A DNA stretch of 64,000 bases, from assembly GCA_963691815.1 (NCBI GenBank), contig OY829662.1:17999276-18063275 (forward strand), read 5' to 3'. The stretch comes from Echiichthys vipera (taxonomy: Eukaryota > Chordata > Actinopteri > Perciformes > Trachinidae). The translations under genes were made by a program, and so were the position numbers. Below are positions 38,001 to 57,769 of the stretch, in pieces (within the stretch, counting starts at the first letter, position 1; each line of letters starts with the position of its first letter). The notes beneath the pieces were generated by a model. That model saw nothing but the letters and a program-made list of their open reading frames with translations. It was not told where the DNA came from and made no database searches.

Positions 38001-40221
38001 TTCAGTCTGGTCCTGGGGAGTGTGACAGTGTAAAAGTTCAGTTAAGGGGTGCCAGTCCATTTAGAGCTTTAAAAACAAATAACAGTTTAAAATCACTCCT
38101 GAAGCGGACAGGGAGCCAGTGAAGCGAGGCCAAGACTGGTGTAATGTGGTCGAGCTTTCTTTTACCAGTCAGGAGACGAGCGGCTGCAGTCGACGAAGCA
38201 ACGACTGGTCGACACCAACATACAGAGAGTTACAGTAATCCAGCCGTGAAGAAATAAAGGCATGGATCACTCTCTCTAGATCTTTGAGGGGAAGATAGGC
38301 CTTAATCTTGGCTAAGAGTCAAAGCTGGAAGAAACTTGTTTTGACGACAGAACTAACCTTCCTGTCAAATGTAAAAGCACCATCTAGTGTTACTCCAAGG
38401 TTCTTGACATGAGTGCGGGAGTTGGGAGTAAGTGGGCCCTGAAAACCTACAGTAAAAACCTGAACATTCTGCCCAAACATAATAATCCCTTTTTTTTTTC
38501 ATTAAGGTTGAGAAAGTGTATGTCCATCCAAGTTTTTACATCTGATAAGCAATCAAGCAATGGCTGCAACGGGTCCTTACTACTGGACTTTAAAGGGACC
38601 TAGATCATGGTCTAAATCACTACATTTTGAAGTTTAAATATTAGACCTCAGCCCTGTAGATAACACTTCAGCCATTTTCTCTGATATTGTTTCTAATGAG
38701 TATTTTCTTTTTCATTCCAGCTGCCTTCCTCACACAGACTGTATGTCTGGATGATACAACAGTCAAGTTTGAGATCTGGGACACTGCAGGACAGGAACGA
38801 TATCACAGCCTGGCACCCATGTACTACAGGGGCGCTCAGGCTGCCATCGTGGTCTACGATATCACCAACACAGTAAGACTTAGGTCATTTGTTTGCTGAT
38901 ACTTGTCTTAAAGTGTTGGTTGATGATTGCTCAATTCAAGAGACAGCTGTAGACCTTTGCTCTGTTTAATTTGACAGTCATATGTAACATGTACAATGTG
39001 TTTCCCCCCTCCCAAAGGATACATTTACACGTGCAAAGAACTGGGTGAAGGAGCTCCAGCGACAAGCCAGCCCAAATATTGTTATTGCACTGGCAGGAAA
39101 CAAAGCAGATCTGGCCAACAAGAGAGCCATAGATTTCCAGGTAAATGGGGATTTCGACAGTCTGGTTTTGCAGGTTACAATTCTTTAATGACATTCTTGA
39201 GTAAATGAATATAAGCCGTTAATATCTCTGCGTTGTATTTCTTTCTTCAGGAAGCACAAGCATACGCAGATGACAATAGTTTGCTCTTTATGGAGACTTC
39301 AGCCAAGACTGCTATGAATGTCAATGAGATTTTTATGGCTATAGGTAAGACACATTTTACTGTTCTGTAAACCTGCAACAATTAGTTAATGTCTGTTCTC
39401 AACAGAAAGTAAATCTGGTCCCATATCATGAGACACCAGGTTTTTTTAAGTTATAAAGCAGTTGGAGTTGCTATAAAAATACTGTGATCTACAGTGAAAT
39501 CCTTTTTTCAGAAACTGCCTTTTTAAACGAGCAGTCAGGACCTCTGTACGGTTGTGATGTCACAACTGTAGTATATATTGGCAGAAAGTGTCTCTACAGT
39601 AATTCCAGGACTCTAATGACGCGCAGAGACGCGTAGAGCACATATTCGGTAGACCCAGAAACGCTGATCAATCAGAGAATATTGGGTTTTTTTGGGAGGA
39701 GGGCTTAAAGAGACGGGCGCTACAACGGAGTGTTTCAAGGGTGAATACAGGTATATTCAGACGGACATTATGAGAAAAATAATTTGTTATATAACAACGT
39801 TGAACATTAAAGCATACAAACATACAATTGCAAGTATGGACCTGAAAATTAGCACAATATGGTACCTTTTATTGGTTCAACATTTTCAAACATGAGCTGT
39901 TTTTTCCTGTTTTACCGTAAATTGGATTTCTTTTGGTTTTGTTGGTCAGATAAAACAACACTCTTTTACGATTTTCTTATGTTTCATAGACAAAACTATA
40001 GCGAGACAGAAAAATGGGTCATCATTTTACAGCCTGACTGCCATGTCACCGTCGTGCAGAAATGAATTGATTGTGCTTTCAACCCAAAAACAGCCAAGAA
40101 GCTTCCCAAGAACGAGCCTCAGGGTGGAGCTAGCGCTGGTGGACGAACCAGAGGCGGCGTGGACCTGCAGGAAGCTGCACCGCAGGGCAGAAGTGGCCAG
40201 TGCTGCGGGGGCGGGAACTAA
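35087..40221 (+). CDS. rab5c: Ras-related GTPase Rab5C, five coding exons
   Basis: Small GTPase that controls endocytic vesicle docking and early-endosome fusion. Coding exons: 35087-35252, 38721-38872, 39018-39140, 39251-39344, 40094-40221. All junctions are GT-AG and in frame, giving 220 residues (human 216). Visible motifs: GESAVGKS (28-35, P-loop), DTAGQ with catalytic Gln80, NKAD (134-137) and SAK (164-166). The N-terminus MAGRGGPARTNG is that of Rab5C and differs from Rab5A and Rab5B. The last exon diverges from mammals and ends QCCGGGN. The two prenylation cysteines (215-216) have four residues after them, against two in human CCSN. The start codon lies 160 bases inside an exon whose acceptor is at 34926. 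A non-coding first exon near 27600-27828 is likely. Confidence 0.96.
37040..37355 (+). mobile_element. L2-like LINE 3' UTR with ATTGA-repeat tail
   Basis: The same 3' UTR as at 1200-1459: a CT-rich stretch, CCGACCGGTCAAGACAGATG, TCCTGAGATAACTTTTG, then AAATTGAATTGAATTGAGTT. The tail is intact here. It is 5'-truncated and has no ORF. It lies in rab5c intron 2. Confidence 0.85.
37682..37721. repeat. Perfect 18-bp hairpin in rab5c intron 2
   Basis: Arms 37682-37699 and 37704-37721 are perfect inverted copies (AAAACGATACAGCGCCAT) around the 4-nt loop TTCC. The stem is unusually GC-rich for this intron. No element boundaries are visible. Confidence 0.9.
37775..38590 (-). mobile_element. L2-like LINE, 3' part of ORF2, minus strand, decayed
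   Basis: On the minus strand the sequence reads as the end of a reverse-transcriptase ORF: NLGVTLDGAFTFD, then HAFISSRLDYCNSLYVGVD, then FTGSL-type motifs, with stops and frameshifts. The 3' end is AAAATGTGCTCTATTAATAA then AGTTTGATTTGA. It is related to, but distinct from, the LINE at 1-1459. It lies in rab5c intron 2, between exons 1 and 2 of the coding part. Confidence 0.75.
39415..39880 (-). mobile_element. AGGTCC-family element, near full length, minus strand
   Basis: The reverse complement carries the family phrases CCATATTGTGCTAATTTTCA, GTTTAAAAAGGCAGTTTCTG and GTTGTGACATCACAACCGTA. The ends are mutated, so TTAA flanks are no longer clear. It lies in rab5c intron 5, just before the last coding exon. 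Confidence 0.7.
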
Positions 40222-41576
40222 CAAGCACAACGAGTCGGCTGATCCAACCAACCTACAGCTTCGATCAACAAGACCAGATATTAGCCCGCTGTCAAACAAT
40301 GCCCAATCGGTCAAACCAAACCATGGTCGGACCAACCCCCCAATGAGCAGCAAAGCACCAATTAACTGTTTTGGCAAATGAGTCCACTGGCCAGTAAGCT
40401 GCCAGACCCCTCTGGCGGTTGAACCAACCAACAAACCAAGAAATCAACCCACAGGCTTATTTACAGAATCATGTTTTAACCCCAGGACTTGCCGATCCAT
40501 GACCTCTCTATTGATGATGGACACTTGACGTCACCTTAGGGGGAAAAAAAAACGAAAGTCCCATTCATGGAAGAAGGAAAAAAGATCAGCCATTACCAAT
40601 GGCACTTAAAAGGGCCATCTTGCTCACCTTTTGTTTCTGTATTTGTGTAGAGGGGGAAAAAATAAAAAATCAGCAGGAAGGAATATAAACGGGCTCCATG
40701 GCCCTGTCCTTTCACCCCCTACCACCCCCCGCTCTCCCATGCACCTTACCTTTCCATCATGGTCTTATGTTAAAACTCCAAGTGCATGCAGCAGTCCTTC
40801 ACTTTTCTGTCTTGTTCCTGGTCAGCTTCCTGGAAAAGATTAAGAGAGAAGGTTCATAACAGGAGAACAGGAATGAAACCTATAATTCCTTCTTGGTAGA
40901 GCTGTGTAGATTGAATTATTACATTGTTATTGTTATCACTATTATTATTACTTTGACTTCTTTTGACACAGGCTGTTCAGTGTGATTTTAAAGCCTTTAA
41001 GGTTTTGCAATCATCCATCTATGTTATCAAACCATATACAGTAAATACAACTTTATTAACATTGTCACCCATAAGTAATTTTAGCATTAATGTAATGTTT
41101 TTGAATCATCAGTGTACAATAACAAATACATGAAGCAAGATTTGTTTTCTTGACCAAAATGACAACTGTGTATTGACAACATTGCTGTATTTTTATCAGA
41201 CCTTTCAAGTTTATAATCAATCAGTAGTTATTGTCAAAACAATATCTTCCCAATCTCTACATTATGTTTTGTCAACCTTAATTATTTTGTGATGGATTAT
41301 TTTTTTTTTATGTCTCAATTTTTTTTTCTGAAGATCTATGGTATTAAATGCACTGGTTCTGTCTCATCATCTTTGTGAATTGAGATGTTATCGTCAACTT
41401 CCTTTACTTTTTCGTTTCTCTCTGTATGTTCTTACTCTTCATATCAGGGAGGGATTTCAACTGTAATGTCAATGTCATCCTGTTATGGCATCAGCTAACT
41501 AGCACAACAGTACCTGCTCAGCAGCCACTGCTGTTAAGTGGGGGGTCGGGGGGAAAGGAGATTTTTTTTTTTTATC

Positions 41577-41582
41577 AATAAA
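41577..41582 (+). terminator. rab5c: rab5c poly(A) signal AATAAA
   Basis: AATAAA follows a poly-T tract 1.36 kb after the stop codon; a second copy lies at 41656-41661. Earlier weak variants exist near 40660. A long 3' UTR is usual for this gene in vertebrates. The choice between signals is not decided by the sequence. Confidence 0.5.
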
Positions 41583-41699
41583 CAAGGGGAAGGTATATTT
41601 TCTGTATGCCTGTTTAATCATTTCACCAAATGATGATTCCACTGGAACGTTTGCAAAATAAAAGGTCAGTTTGAAAGAAATTTGAATTCCAAAATCGAT

Positions 41700-42979
41700 T
41701 AAAATAGAATAATTGAACCTATATATCAGACTTCACCAGTGTGAAAACCATCATCAACAAGTATGTGTAAATATGTCTGACTTTTTACTCCTCCACAAAC
41801 TACATTACCCATAATCAACACAGGCAGGCGTGTTGCATTCAAGTGCAGTTACCGTGCCCTAAAGAATATTAAATTACAGCCTTTCTATGTACAACCAAGT
41901 CTATTAAATGAACTGACCATTCTAAATCCCTTCTTAAGAGACTGCAGTGTTTCTAATATTCTGTCTACTGGTAAATAGTACATATGTATTATTTATTGCA
42001 GGGTTGTTCATTGAAATCCATTACATGGAGTCGAGCTTCATATTGTTTGATAACAAAATTAAAATTATTAGTGCAGATATGATATACTGACATGATTGAA
42101 CACCCTTATTGATACCTGTAAGTACAGGTATATTGATATCAGAATTAATATTAAGACATTTTTATTTGAATAGCACATTGAAAAACAGTAGGTGAACCAA
42201 AGTGCCAATGTAATTCCTACCAAAAATATATAATGTTAATGTTTATGATGGTAACCAGAAAACATTAACGCATAATTCGATGATTATAGTTTTCTAATTT
42301 TGAAACCGTAAAACCGGAATAGTATGGTACTATGCCTGCATTGACGCTTATTTTACTATTGCAATTCATGACATTTACCACAAGAGGGCAGTGAACGCTC
42401 ATGAACCTACCACACTCATGTCTATGCCCTCCCTCACCTACTACAAGAGAATCAAGTCAGACATAATATCATACTAAAACTTCCGGTAAAGACATTTACC
42501 GGATAGAATTACACAGATGTAATATTAATGTTTAAAGTATGATTACGTCCAAAATAGATATTTCTTTATCTTATTTATAGATGTATTTATTCATGTATTT
42601 ATTAATTTATGTAATAATTTCTTATTCATCATTTATTGCTGTATATATTTATTTATACATTTATGTATTTGTTTGTTTAATGAGTCGTGTTTATTCCTCC
42701 ATACTTTACATCCTGATGCTTGCACGTTATGTTAATTTTGCACTAAAGTTCTTCATAAAAATTAGAAAATAGTTAGTAAAAAAATTAAAAAATAACTTGT
42801 GACCGGTCTTTGTATGATTGACGCATGTTCATAACATCTCTGTTGTAATGGGAAAATCTCAACAAATTCACTTCCAGACACTGCTGCTCTTGAGTCCTCT
42901 GAAGTCTGATTTTGTCCAGAGCACTTGAAGGCAACATATGAGGTAAACGGGAGCAGAAGAGGAGTCTAGCAGCGTGGAC
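41700..42979. other. rab5c-kat2a intergenic region
   Basis: No coding exon was found. In particular there is no alpha-crystallin-type frame that could be hspb9. An AT-rich palindromic segment at about 42540-42705 ends GTCGTGTTTATTCCTCCATA and may be a worn relative of the outer element at 26731-27622. The kat2a promoter must lie in the last 200-300 bases. No TATA box is visible. Confidence 0.5.
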
Positions 42980-50782
<7,803 letters not shown>

Positions 50783-52471
50783 ACTCGGCCGAATAATTAT
50801 TATGCCGACTTTTCACCCACCAGAAAAACATCGCTAGCTGTTGTCATATCGGGGTTAATGAAAGGGTATGTACATGACTTTACAAGGGAATCGTTGGATA
50901 AAAATAACAGAGGGTTGTTTGGAAATATCAGATCAAGTTGAGCATTACAGTGTCAAAACGGCATTATCTTTCCCCTTTTAAGTTGTCTTTTTCTCTTTTC
51001 CAGTACTCAAGTGGGTCAATACATGTTTCATTAAGTGTACCAAAGTTATAGGTCCAAGTTGTAACAATACCACCCATTTAAAGTATGACTGACCTGGTTT
51101 GTCACATTTAATGACATTTGTTCATTCCAATTAGGTTAAAACTTTTGAGCGGATTTATGCGTAGTGTAGAGTTCTTTCACAGAAAACCGGACCTCGGGAC
51201 CTAAAGCCACGTTGCCTTCCGTTACTGACAGACACTTGAACATCCCAGACATCTTCATAGGTATAAAGATAAACATTCTTTGAGCAGGGAAGTGGACCTC
51301 GGCGCTGAAAGATGGGCAGCAATTTGACTCATTTTGAAACGATTAGTTACAGTCGATTGGTGTAAAATGTATCAAATATACTCGTCAAAAGTTGTTAGTG
51401 GAGTGCAAATATGGAACATATGCCAGTTTTAGCTCCAGTGTATATTGAATATCTGAATATTTTGCTGTTGGCTGTTGAAACATTACTTAGCATTCTTCTT
51501 TATTCTAAACCAATTATCTAACAACAGACATTGCAGATTAAGCGATAATAAAAACCGTTTGTTGCAGCTCTACTCTTGAGTAGTTGAAGATGGACTGGGC
51601 ATCAAATATTTACAGCGCTTGAGTGCTAAACAAAATAATTTCCCAATCGTTGCCTTCAAGAAAACACTATTGTTTTCATGTCGTCGACAACATAAGATGC
51701 ATATTTATACAGTAAATATGATGCATACTGTTTATACACCATTTTCCACTGGCAGGGTTTTATTCCAAATCCTTCAGGATGAGGTCCCACATTAGTAGAG
51801 CTTTTACCGTGCTTGCAGGTGATACTGTAGTTGTTGGCATTCTTTCTTTCTGTTGCTAGTCACTTCTACACACTCATGCTAATTAGTCTACTTAGTGTAC
51901 AGCCACATTCTTTGTTGTGGTCACAGGTTTACTGGATAGTTTATGTCGATAAGATATTAAAGTGATGGGGGTATGCTAACCAGCAGTCCTCATAGTGATT
52001 CTAGGTTTGTGGAGAGACGGTAACTGTTTTATTTATCACACCATACACAAGCATGGTGGACAGTTTACAATTTTGAATTCATAAAAGGGTTAATGTTTTT
52101 GTGTGTTTGTTTTACAGTGTTTCAAACATTGTACTGTTTGTTCAGTGAGACGCATCCACTTCTTTTCTGGGAAGTTAACTGTCCGATGCTGGTTGAGCCT
52201 GCGTGTTGAATGTTCCATTGACTTGTGTATACGTGCGTGTGAGCGTGTTTATTTTGTACTTGAATCATGACTAGCTTTGAATTACTGAAGTGATGTCAGT
52301 GTTGCATTATTCAGGGTTGTCTATTGCATACTTCTCCCTCAATCTACCTATGCTGCATTTCAGATTTTCTTAAAAAGGTCAGTCTGAGTGAACTGTTTGA
52401 GGATGGATACTGTGTCTAGTTATGGTATAAATGCCCTTTACTGTAACTGTAATACTGTTCATGACAATAAA
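50783..52471 (+). terminator. kat2a: kat2a 3' UTR ending at AATAAA (52466-52471)
   Basis: A 1.7 kb stretch without ORFs runs from the stop codon to CAATAAAGTTTTATATAT, a canonical poly(A) signal at 52466-52471. No earlier exact AATAAA was noticed except AATAAAAACC near 51548, so a shorter transcript is possible. Confidence 0.65.
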
Positions 52472-52805
52472 GTTTTATATATATATATATTTAAAAAGTT
52501 TTAACTTGAGTTGGACTGGAGCCTGAAGCAACACAATAACAAAAACCTGCAAGACAACTTTTCCTTTGGGACTTCACAACATACTGCCATGATATCCAAT
52601 AGATGATGGATGTCACAAGTGTGTCTATCCAGGCTGTTCAAAACCGATTGCAAATATACACGCTACTAACTTACTAATAATGTATAGTATTCATGATTTA
52701 CATTCACTGTATGCTACATTAATACTGGACACTTTGAAACTGAATATGGGGAAGAAACTCACCATGTCTTGTTGAGAACTAGACCACCAACATAACTGCC
52801 TTAAG

Positions 52806-52945
52806 TGAAACGTCCTATATCATGCTAATTTTCAGGTTCATATATACTCAGGGATTTTTTACTCAAACGTTTTTACATGCTTTAATGTTCAGGAAAAAAA
52901 CCACTGTCTTAATATATCAGTCTGAAAGGCTCTGTTTTAGTATTT
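52806..52945 (+). mobile_element. AGGTCC-family element, 5' fragment
   Basis: Family phrases CGTCCTATATCATGCTAATT, TCAGGTTCATATATACTCAG and TTTTTACATGCTTTAATGTT are seen, ending near GGCTCTGTTTTAG. The rest is absent. It lies just beyond kat2a. Confidence 0.65.
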
Positions 52946-53079
52946 CTCCTTTCAACTTTCATGATTAGTTTTGTACCGGCCAAATAGCTTTCATATCATG
53001 GTGTAACTGTGTAAACTGTTCTTTTGAGAAGAAGCAAGAACTTCCCCTGTACCCCTGTTTGAGTCTAGCAATAGGCTTT

Positions 53080-53480
53080 AGGTTTTGTTTTCCTGATACC
53101 ATTAGGTAACTATTAGCAACAGTCAGGGCCCATTAAGGGTGTACTGTTTACGAAACTGGCCGACGCTTATGGAGGCCTCTCCCTCAATAAAACGCCACAA
53201 CTGTAAGCCACATAGACAGTTTAAGAAAATATAAGATTACACATGGCTAGATTATAAAAGGTTTGTGAAATACTTATTTCTTGTCAGTGTAGCACAGGCT
53301 TCCTCTGTCGCTGCAAAGTGAAGAGCAGCTGTTGTTGCTGCAGAGCCTCCCTCAGCAGGGCCAGGCAGTGGAGAGAAAAGAGATTTGACTTCAGTTTCTT
53401 TTTTTGTCTCACACAGCTGATCATAACAGGTATTAAACCACCACCCAAACCACATGGATGTGTGGGGCTAATCAAGAATG
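53080..53480 (+). repeat. Diverged upstream copy of the dhx58 promoter segment
   Basis: By eye this stretch aligns in order with two blocks just before dhx58. About 53080-53200 matches 57618-57745 (TAGGTTTTGTTTTCCTGA, AGGGCCCATT, GTAAGCCAC). About 53220-53480 matches 58375-58605 (CAGTGTAG, CTCCCTCAGCAGGGCCA, CACACAGCTGATCA, then TTAAA). Both copies have a GAAA-rich motif at the same place. No dhx58 exon follows this copy. Confidence 0.6.
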
Positions 53481-53770
53481 TATTGTAACCTTAGCGTGTA
53501 CTTTAGAATGTATTATAATTCTTACATTAAGATAGGAATATTTCAATATGATATTTATTGTTATGTACGAAAATAGAGTTTCTGAACATGTTTTCAGGTA
53601 TTACTTCAGATTTTCAACATGATCATTAATTTATTGCTCTGAGAAACCTGGTATTGCCAAAATGTGCAAGTGTTTAGCTTGACTTACTTATGATTTACTG
53701 TCTGTACCTTTGTCATGTACAGTCTATGATTACTGAATGGGCCTGACACACTTGCTTAAAAAACAAACAC

Positions 53771-54991
53771 AAAATGATCAGAAAGAGATGCTAAATGACC
53801 ACAGGTATACACAAAACTACCAAAAATGACCACAAAGAGATGCTAATTGACTACAAGTATACACAGAAAACTACCAAAAATGACCACAAAGAGATGCTAA
53901 TTGACTACAAGTATACACAGAATACTACCAAAAATGACCACAGAGAGATGCTAAATGACCACAAGTATACACAAAACTACCAAAAATGACCACAAAGAGA
54001 TGCTAAATGACCACAGGTATACATAAAACTACCAAAAATGACCACAGAGATGCTAAATGACCACAAGTTTACACAAAACTACCAAAAATGACCACAGAGA
54101 TGCTAAATGACCACAAGTATACAGAAAACTACCAAAAATGACCACAGAGATGCTAAATGACCACAAGTTTACACAAAACTACCAAAAATGACCACAAGAA
54201 GATGCTTAATGATTACAAGTATACACAAAACTACCAAAAATGACCACAAAGAGATGCTAAATGACCACAAGTATACACAAAACTACCAAAAATGACCACA
54301 AAGAGATGCTAAATGACCACAAGTGTACACAAAACTACCAAAAATGACCACAAAGAGATGCTAAATGACCACAAGTTTACACAAAACTACCAAAAATGAC
54401 CACAAAGAGATGCTTAATGACCACAGGTATACATAAAACTACCAAAAATGACCACAAAGAGATGCTAAATGACCACAGGTATACATAAAACTACCAAAAA
54501 TGACCACAGAGATGCTAAATGACCACAAGTATACACAAAACTACCAAAAATGACCACAAAGAGATGCTAAATGACCACAGGTATACATAAAACTACCAAA
54601 AATGACCACAGAGATGCTAAATGACCACAAGTTTACACAAAACTACCAAAAATGACCACAGAGATGCTAAATGACCACAAGTATACAGAAAACTACCAAA
54701 AATGACCACAGAGATGCTAAATGACCACAAGTTTACACAAAACTACCAAAAATGACCACAAGAAGATGCTTAATGATTACAAGTATACACAAAACTACCA
54801 AAAATGACCACAAAGAGATGCTAAATGACCACAAGTGTACACAAAACTACCAAAAATGACCACAAAGAGATGCTAAATGACCACAAGTTTACACAAAACT
54901 ACCAAAAATGACCACAAAGAGATGCTAAATGACCACAAGTTTACACAAAACTACCAAAAATGACCACAAAGAGATGCTTAATGACCACAGG
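53771..54991 (+). repeat. 52-bp minisatellite, left block (about 23 units)
   Basis: Tandem units of about 52 bp contain CTACCAAAAATGACCACAAA, GAGATGCTAAATGACCACAA and GTATACACAAAA. Variants lack two or three bases (ACAGAGATG) or differ at GTATAC/GTTTAC. A block of four variant units near 54020-54230 recurs at 54480-54790, so there is higher-order structure. The open frame inside it is an artefact. Confidence 0.97.
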
Positions 54992-55360
54992 CAGGCCCGG
55001 AGTGGCTAATCGGGAGGACCGGGACAATTCCCGGTGGGCCGGTCTGACTTTTGGGCCGCGAGGGCCGGTGTTCAATTATTATTTTTATTTATTTTGTGCC
55101 GGTGTTCAGTCATGGCACTGAGTGGAGTGGGGATCACGTGTATGCTGTTACCGCTGTCGCTGGTCATATCAGGGAGCTGGCGGTCTGTTAGATCATGCCA
55201 ATGAAACTGGGACGCGGACGCAGGTTAAGGGCACGGCCACCAACAAGGCACTGACGCAGACGCAGCCTGATGTAACGTACGTGTCGTGCACTAGTCCGCA
55301 CACTTCAGTGGTGTTTGCCTAGCTCCAACCACAGATGTACAAGGAAAATAATAAACCAAA

Positions 55361-55510
55361 ATGGAAAATCAAAAGAGCAAGGGTGGCGCAGAAAAAGCGA
55401 GGATTAAAAAGAGAAAAGCCCTGGAGACAGATGCAGCCAAATGTGCAAAAATCGGCAACTCTCCTCTCACACTCGGTGACAGCGTCTGGCAGCGCGCAAA
55501 TTCTCGGTGA
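55361..55510 (+). pseudogene. Possible start of a hAT transposase, truncated
   Basis: The frame from the ATG at 55361 gives 49 residues beginning MENQKSKGGAEKARIKKRKA before a TGA. The basic stretch GAEKARIKKRKALETDAAKC resembles the N-terminus of hAT-like transposases annotated in fish as zinc finger MYM-type 1-like. Nothing resembling the catalytic domain follows. The identification rests on a short motif. Confidence 0.4.
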
Positions 55511-55983
55511 CAGCGTCTTATAACGATCATATAATAGTATAATATAATTTTATATATAATATCACGGCCAAAAGCTCTGTGCGCCTCCGGATGGCCGTAG
55601 CACGAGGAGCTCTCGTAGGGATTGGGCTTCCCGGGGTTTGTTTACCGGCGTTGCTGTGTGGAACCGGTCTTCCGCGTTCCACACAAGACCGGATTTTTTT
55701 TTTTATTACTGGAAAAAAATAATACAAAATAACTCGGTGTTGGCCTCAACCACTGGTAATACCGCATACCGTGGCAACCCTGAATGTTACTAATAATTGG
55801 CATAATAATTTCTTATGGCCTGTCCAACCTAACGTTACATAATTTAAATAATATTATGATGCAACGCCACATAACTGGCCACAAACTTTAGGGGATTTGT
55901 AGCCCCTCAGATACAAGATGCATCACCAAGCACCAGCCATCAGCCCACAGGTCCAGAGTGTGCAGGTAGGATTGCTCATTAAG

Positions 55984-56275
55984 TGAATATTGAGGTGGTT
56001 CAGGATCATCTGGTCTGGATGAACCCTGGGCGCCTCCCTAGGGAGGTGTTCCAGGCACGTCCAGCTGGGAGGAGGCCTTGGGGAAGACCCAGGACCAGGT
56101 GGAGAGATTATATCTCCACACTGGCCTGGGAACGCCTCAGGATCCCCCAGTTAGAGCTGGTTAATGTGGCCCGGGAAAGGGAAGTTTGGGGTCCTCTGCT
56201 AAAGCTGCTGCCCCTGAGACCTGATCCAGGATAAGCGGATGAGGATGAGATGAGATGAGATGAGATAATGAAGAG
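55984..56275 (+). mobile_element. RTE/Rex3-like LINE 3' end inside the hAT element
   Basis: It encodes the typical RTE C-terminus (GRLPREVFQA, GRPRTRWRDYISTLAWERL, VAREREVWGPLLKLLPLRP), with the frame ending at a TAA in GGATAAGCGGATGAGGATGA. The tail is a GATGA repeat. It is 5'-truncated, as is usual for LINEs. Confidence 0.85.
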
Positions 56276-56953
56276 TATGGTTTAGACCTAGCCTGGTCCT
56301 ACCAGACTCGTACTTCATTTCATTTGCACAGAGAGTCTGGACCTACTCAATTGATAGACTTTAACTAACTTGGAAGGCAGGTGTCTGTTGAAATTTAAAA
56401 CTATTGGATCTGCCCAGTGCCACTCTGGGTCTGCCATAACCAATCGCTAACGTTTGGCCGGGAATCACGTTGCGCGCAGGCTGTAAACAAACACTGTATG
56501 AAGATGTAAACGAGAGCTGATTGGACCCAGATTGCAATTGATGATGATAGAGGATTCAGCACTACAATAATGAAACTGACTTGAATTTTTGACTTGAAAA
56601 AGGGGAGATTTGTGACGAGATTTATGAACATTTTTATGATTTAGAGTCAGAGGCAGAGCCAGGAGCCAGTGGTGAGGAAGAAACAGGTGAGCTAGTGTGT
56701 GAACAAGCAAGCATCAGTTCCAATAAAACCACTTTCTTTGCCCCAATGATAGTAGTGGCCCGTTATACTTTTGATCATTAGTAATAGTAAGAATTACAGT
56801 AGGAATTACAAGGCTTTAGAGAACAGTGCGCTATTGTTTGCTTAACATGTAAAGTTATAATTACATTATTTTAATATAATAGGTCGTGATCTAAAGTGGG
56901 CCGGTCTGAGGTATGAAACTCCAGGGCTGAAAATGAGTCCCACTCCGGCCCTG

Positions 56954-57375
56954 ACCACAGGTATACATAAAACTACCAAAAATGACCACAGAGATGCTAA
57001 ATGACCACAAGTTTACACAAAACTACCAAAAATGACCACAGAGATGCTAAATGACCACAAGTATACAGAAAACTACCAAAAATGACCACAGAGATGCTAA
57101 ATGACCACAAGTATACACATAACTACCAAAAATGACCACAAAGAGATGCTAATTGACTACAAGTATACACAAAACTACCAAAAATGACCACAAAGAGATG
57201 CTAATTGACTACAAGTATACACAGAATACTACCAAAACTGACCACAGAGAGATGCTAAATGACCACAGGTATACACTAAACTACCAAAAATGACCACAAA
57301 GAGATGCTAAATGACCACAGGTATACACAAAACTACCAAAAATGACCACAAAGAGATGCTAATTGACTGAAACAG
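56954..57375 (+). repeat. 52-bp minisatellite, right block (about 8 units)
   Basis: This continues the array at 53771-54991 on the other side of the hAT insertion, with the same unit and variants. From about 57360 to 57500 the units decay into scattered AAATGACCACAG-like words. Confidence 0.95.
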
Positions 57376-57769
57376 ACACAAAACGACCACATAGAGACAA
57401 AAAAGACAACAAAGACACGGGAAATTATTAAAAATAAATATAAAATGACCACAGCGAGTAACAAAATGACACAGAAATTTCAAAATGACTGAAAAATAAA
57501 ATAAATGCAAGAACAAAAACAAAGGCATACAGGTTGCTTAATAACTGGGGGGCCGAACCAATCCAGTTAAAACACCTGTGGGGATTTCCTGAAGGCTGCG
57601 TCACCGCAAGGAGCAGCTGTAGGTTTCGTTTTCCTGACGTCATGAAGAAAAAGTAGGGCCCATTTAGGGGGCACGCAAAAGCTCAGGACGTTTTCAAAAC
57701 TCTCCAAAAACCCTCATCTGAAAGCCACCATTGGAGATCATTTATAGATAAGATATAAATATGGGCTTA

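Larger units (their letters stand above)
54992..56953. mobile_element. hAT-type DNA transposon, non-autonomous, inserted in the minisatellite
   Basis: The ends are CAGGCCCGGAGTGG (54992-55005) and, inverted, CAGGGCCGGAGTGG (56940-56953), with one mismatch in 14. The perfect 8-bp target duplication ACCACAGG flanks it (54984-54991 and 56954-56961). A GGGCCGGTCTGA word lies near both ends. Ends of this kind and an 8-bp duplication are characteristic of hAT elements. The 1962-bp interior lacks a complete transposase and contains an RTE fragment. Confidence 0.88.

Noticed and set aside
40027..40434. Minus-strand open frame of 135 codons
   Set aside because: It is antisense to the last rab5c coding exon and its 3' UTR, has no family resemblance and no separate promoter signals.
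42974..42979. In-frame GTG two codons before the kat2a ATG as start
   Set aside because: Vertebrate kat2a starts at ATG; GTG initiation is not expected and the ATG at 42980 has an acceptable context.
40222..42979. hspb9 between rab5c and kat2a
   Set aside because: Looked for because mammals have it there; no alpha-crystallin-like frame exists on either strand.
55122..55322. 66-codon frame inside the hAT element
   Set aside because: No resemblance to transposases or other proteins; the element's more plausible coding remnant begins at 55361.
53771..57375. Regular repeats that could suggest a CRISPR-like array or a repeat protein
   Set aside because: Units are contiguous and nearly identical with no unique spacers, the genome is a vertebrate's, and the open frame across a few units is interrupted in others.
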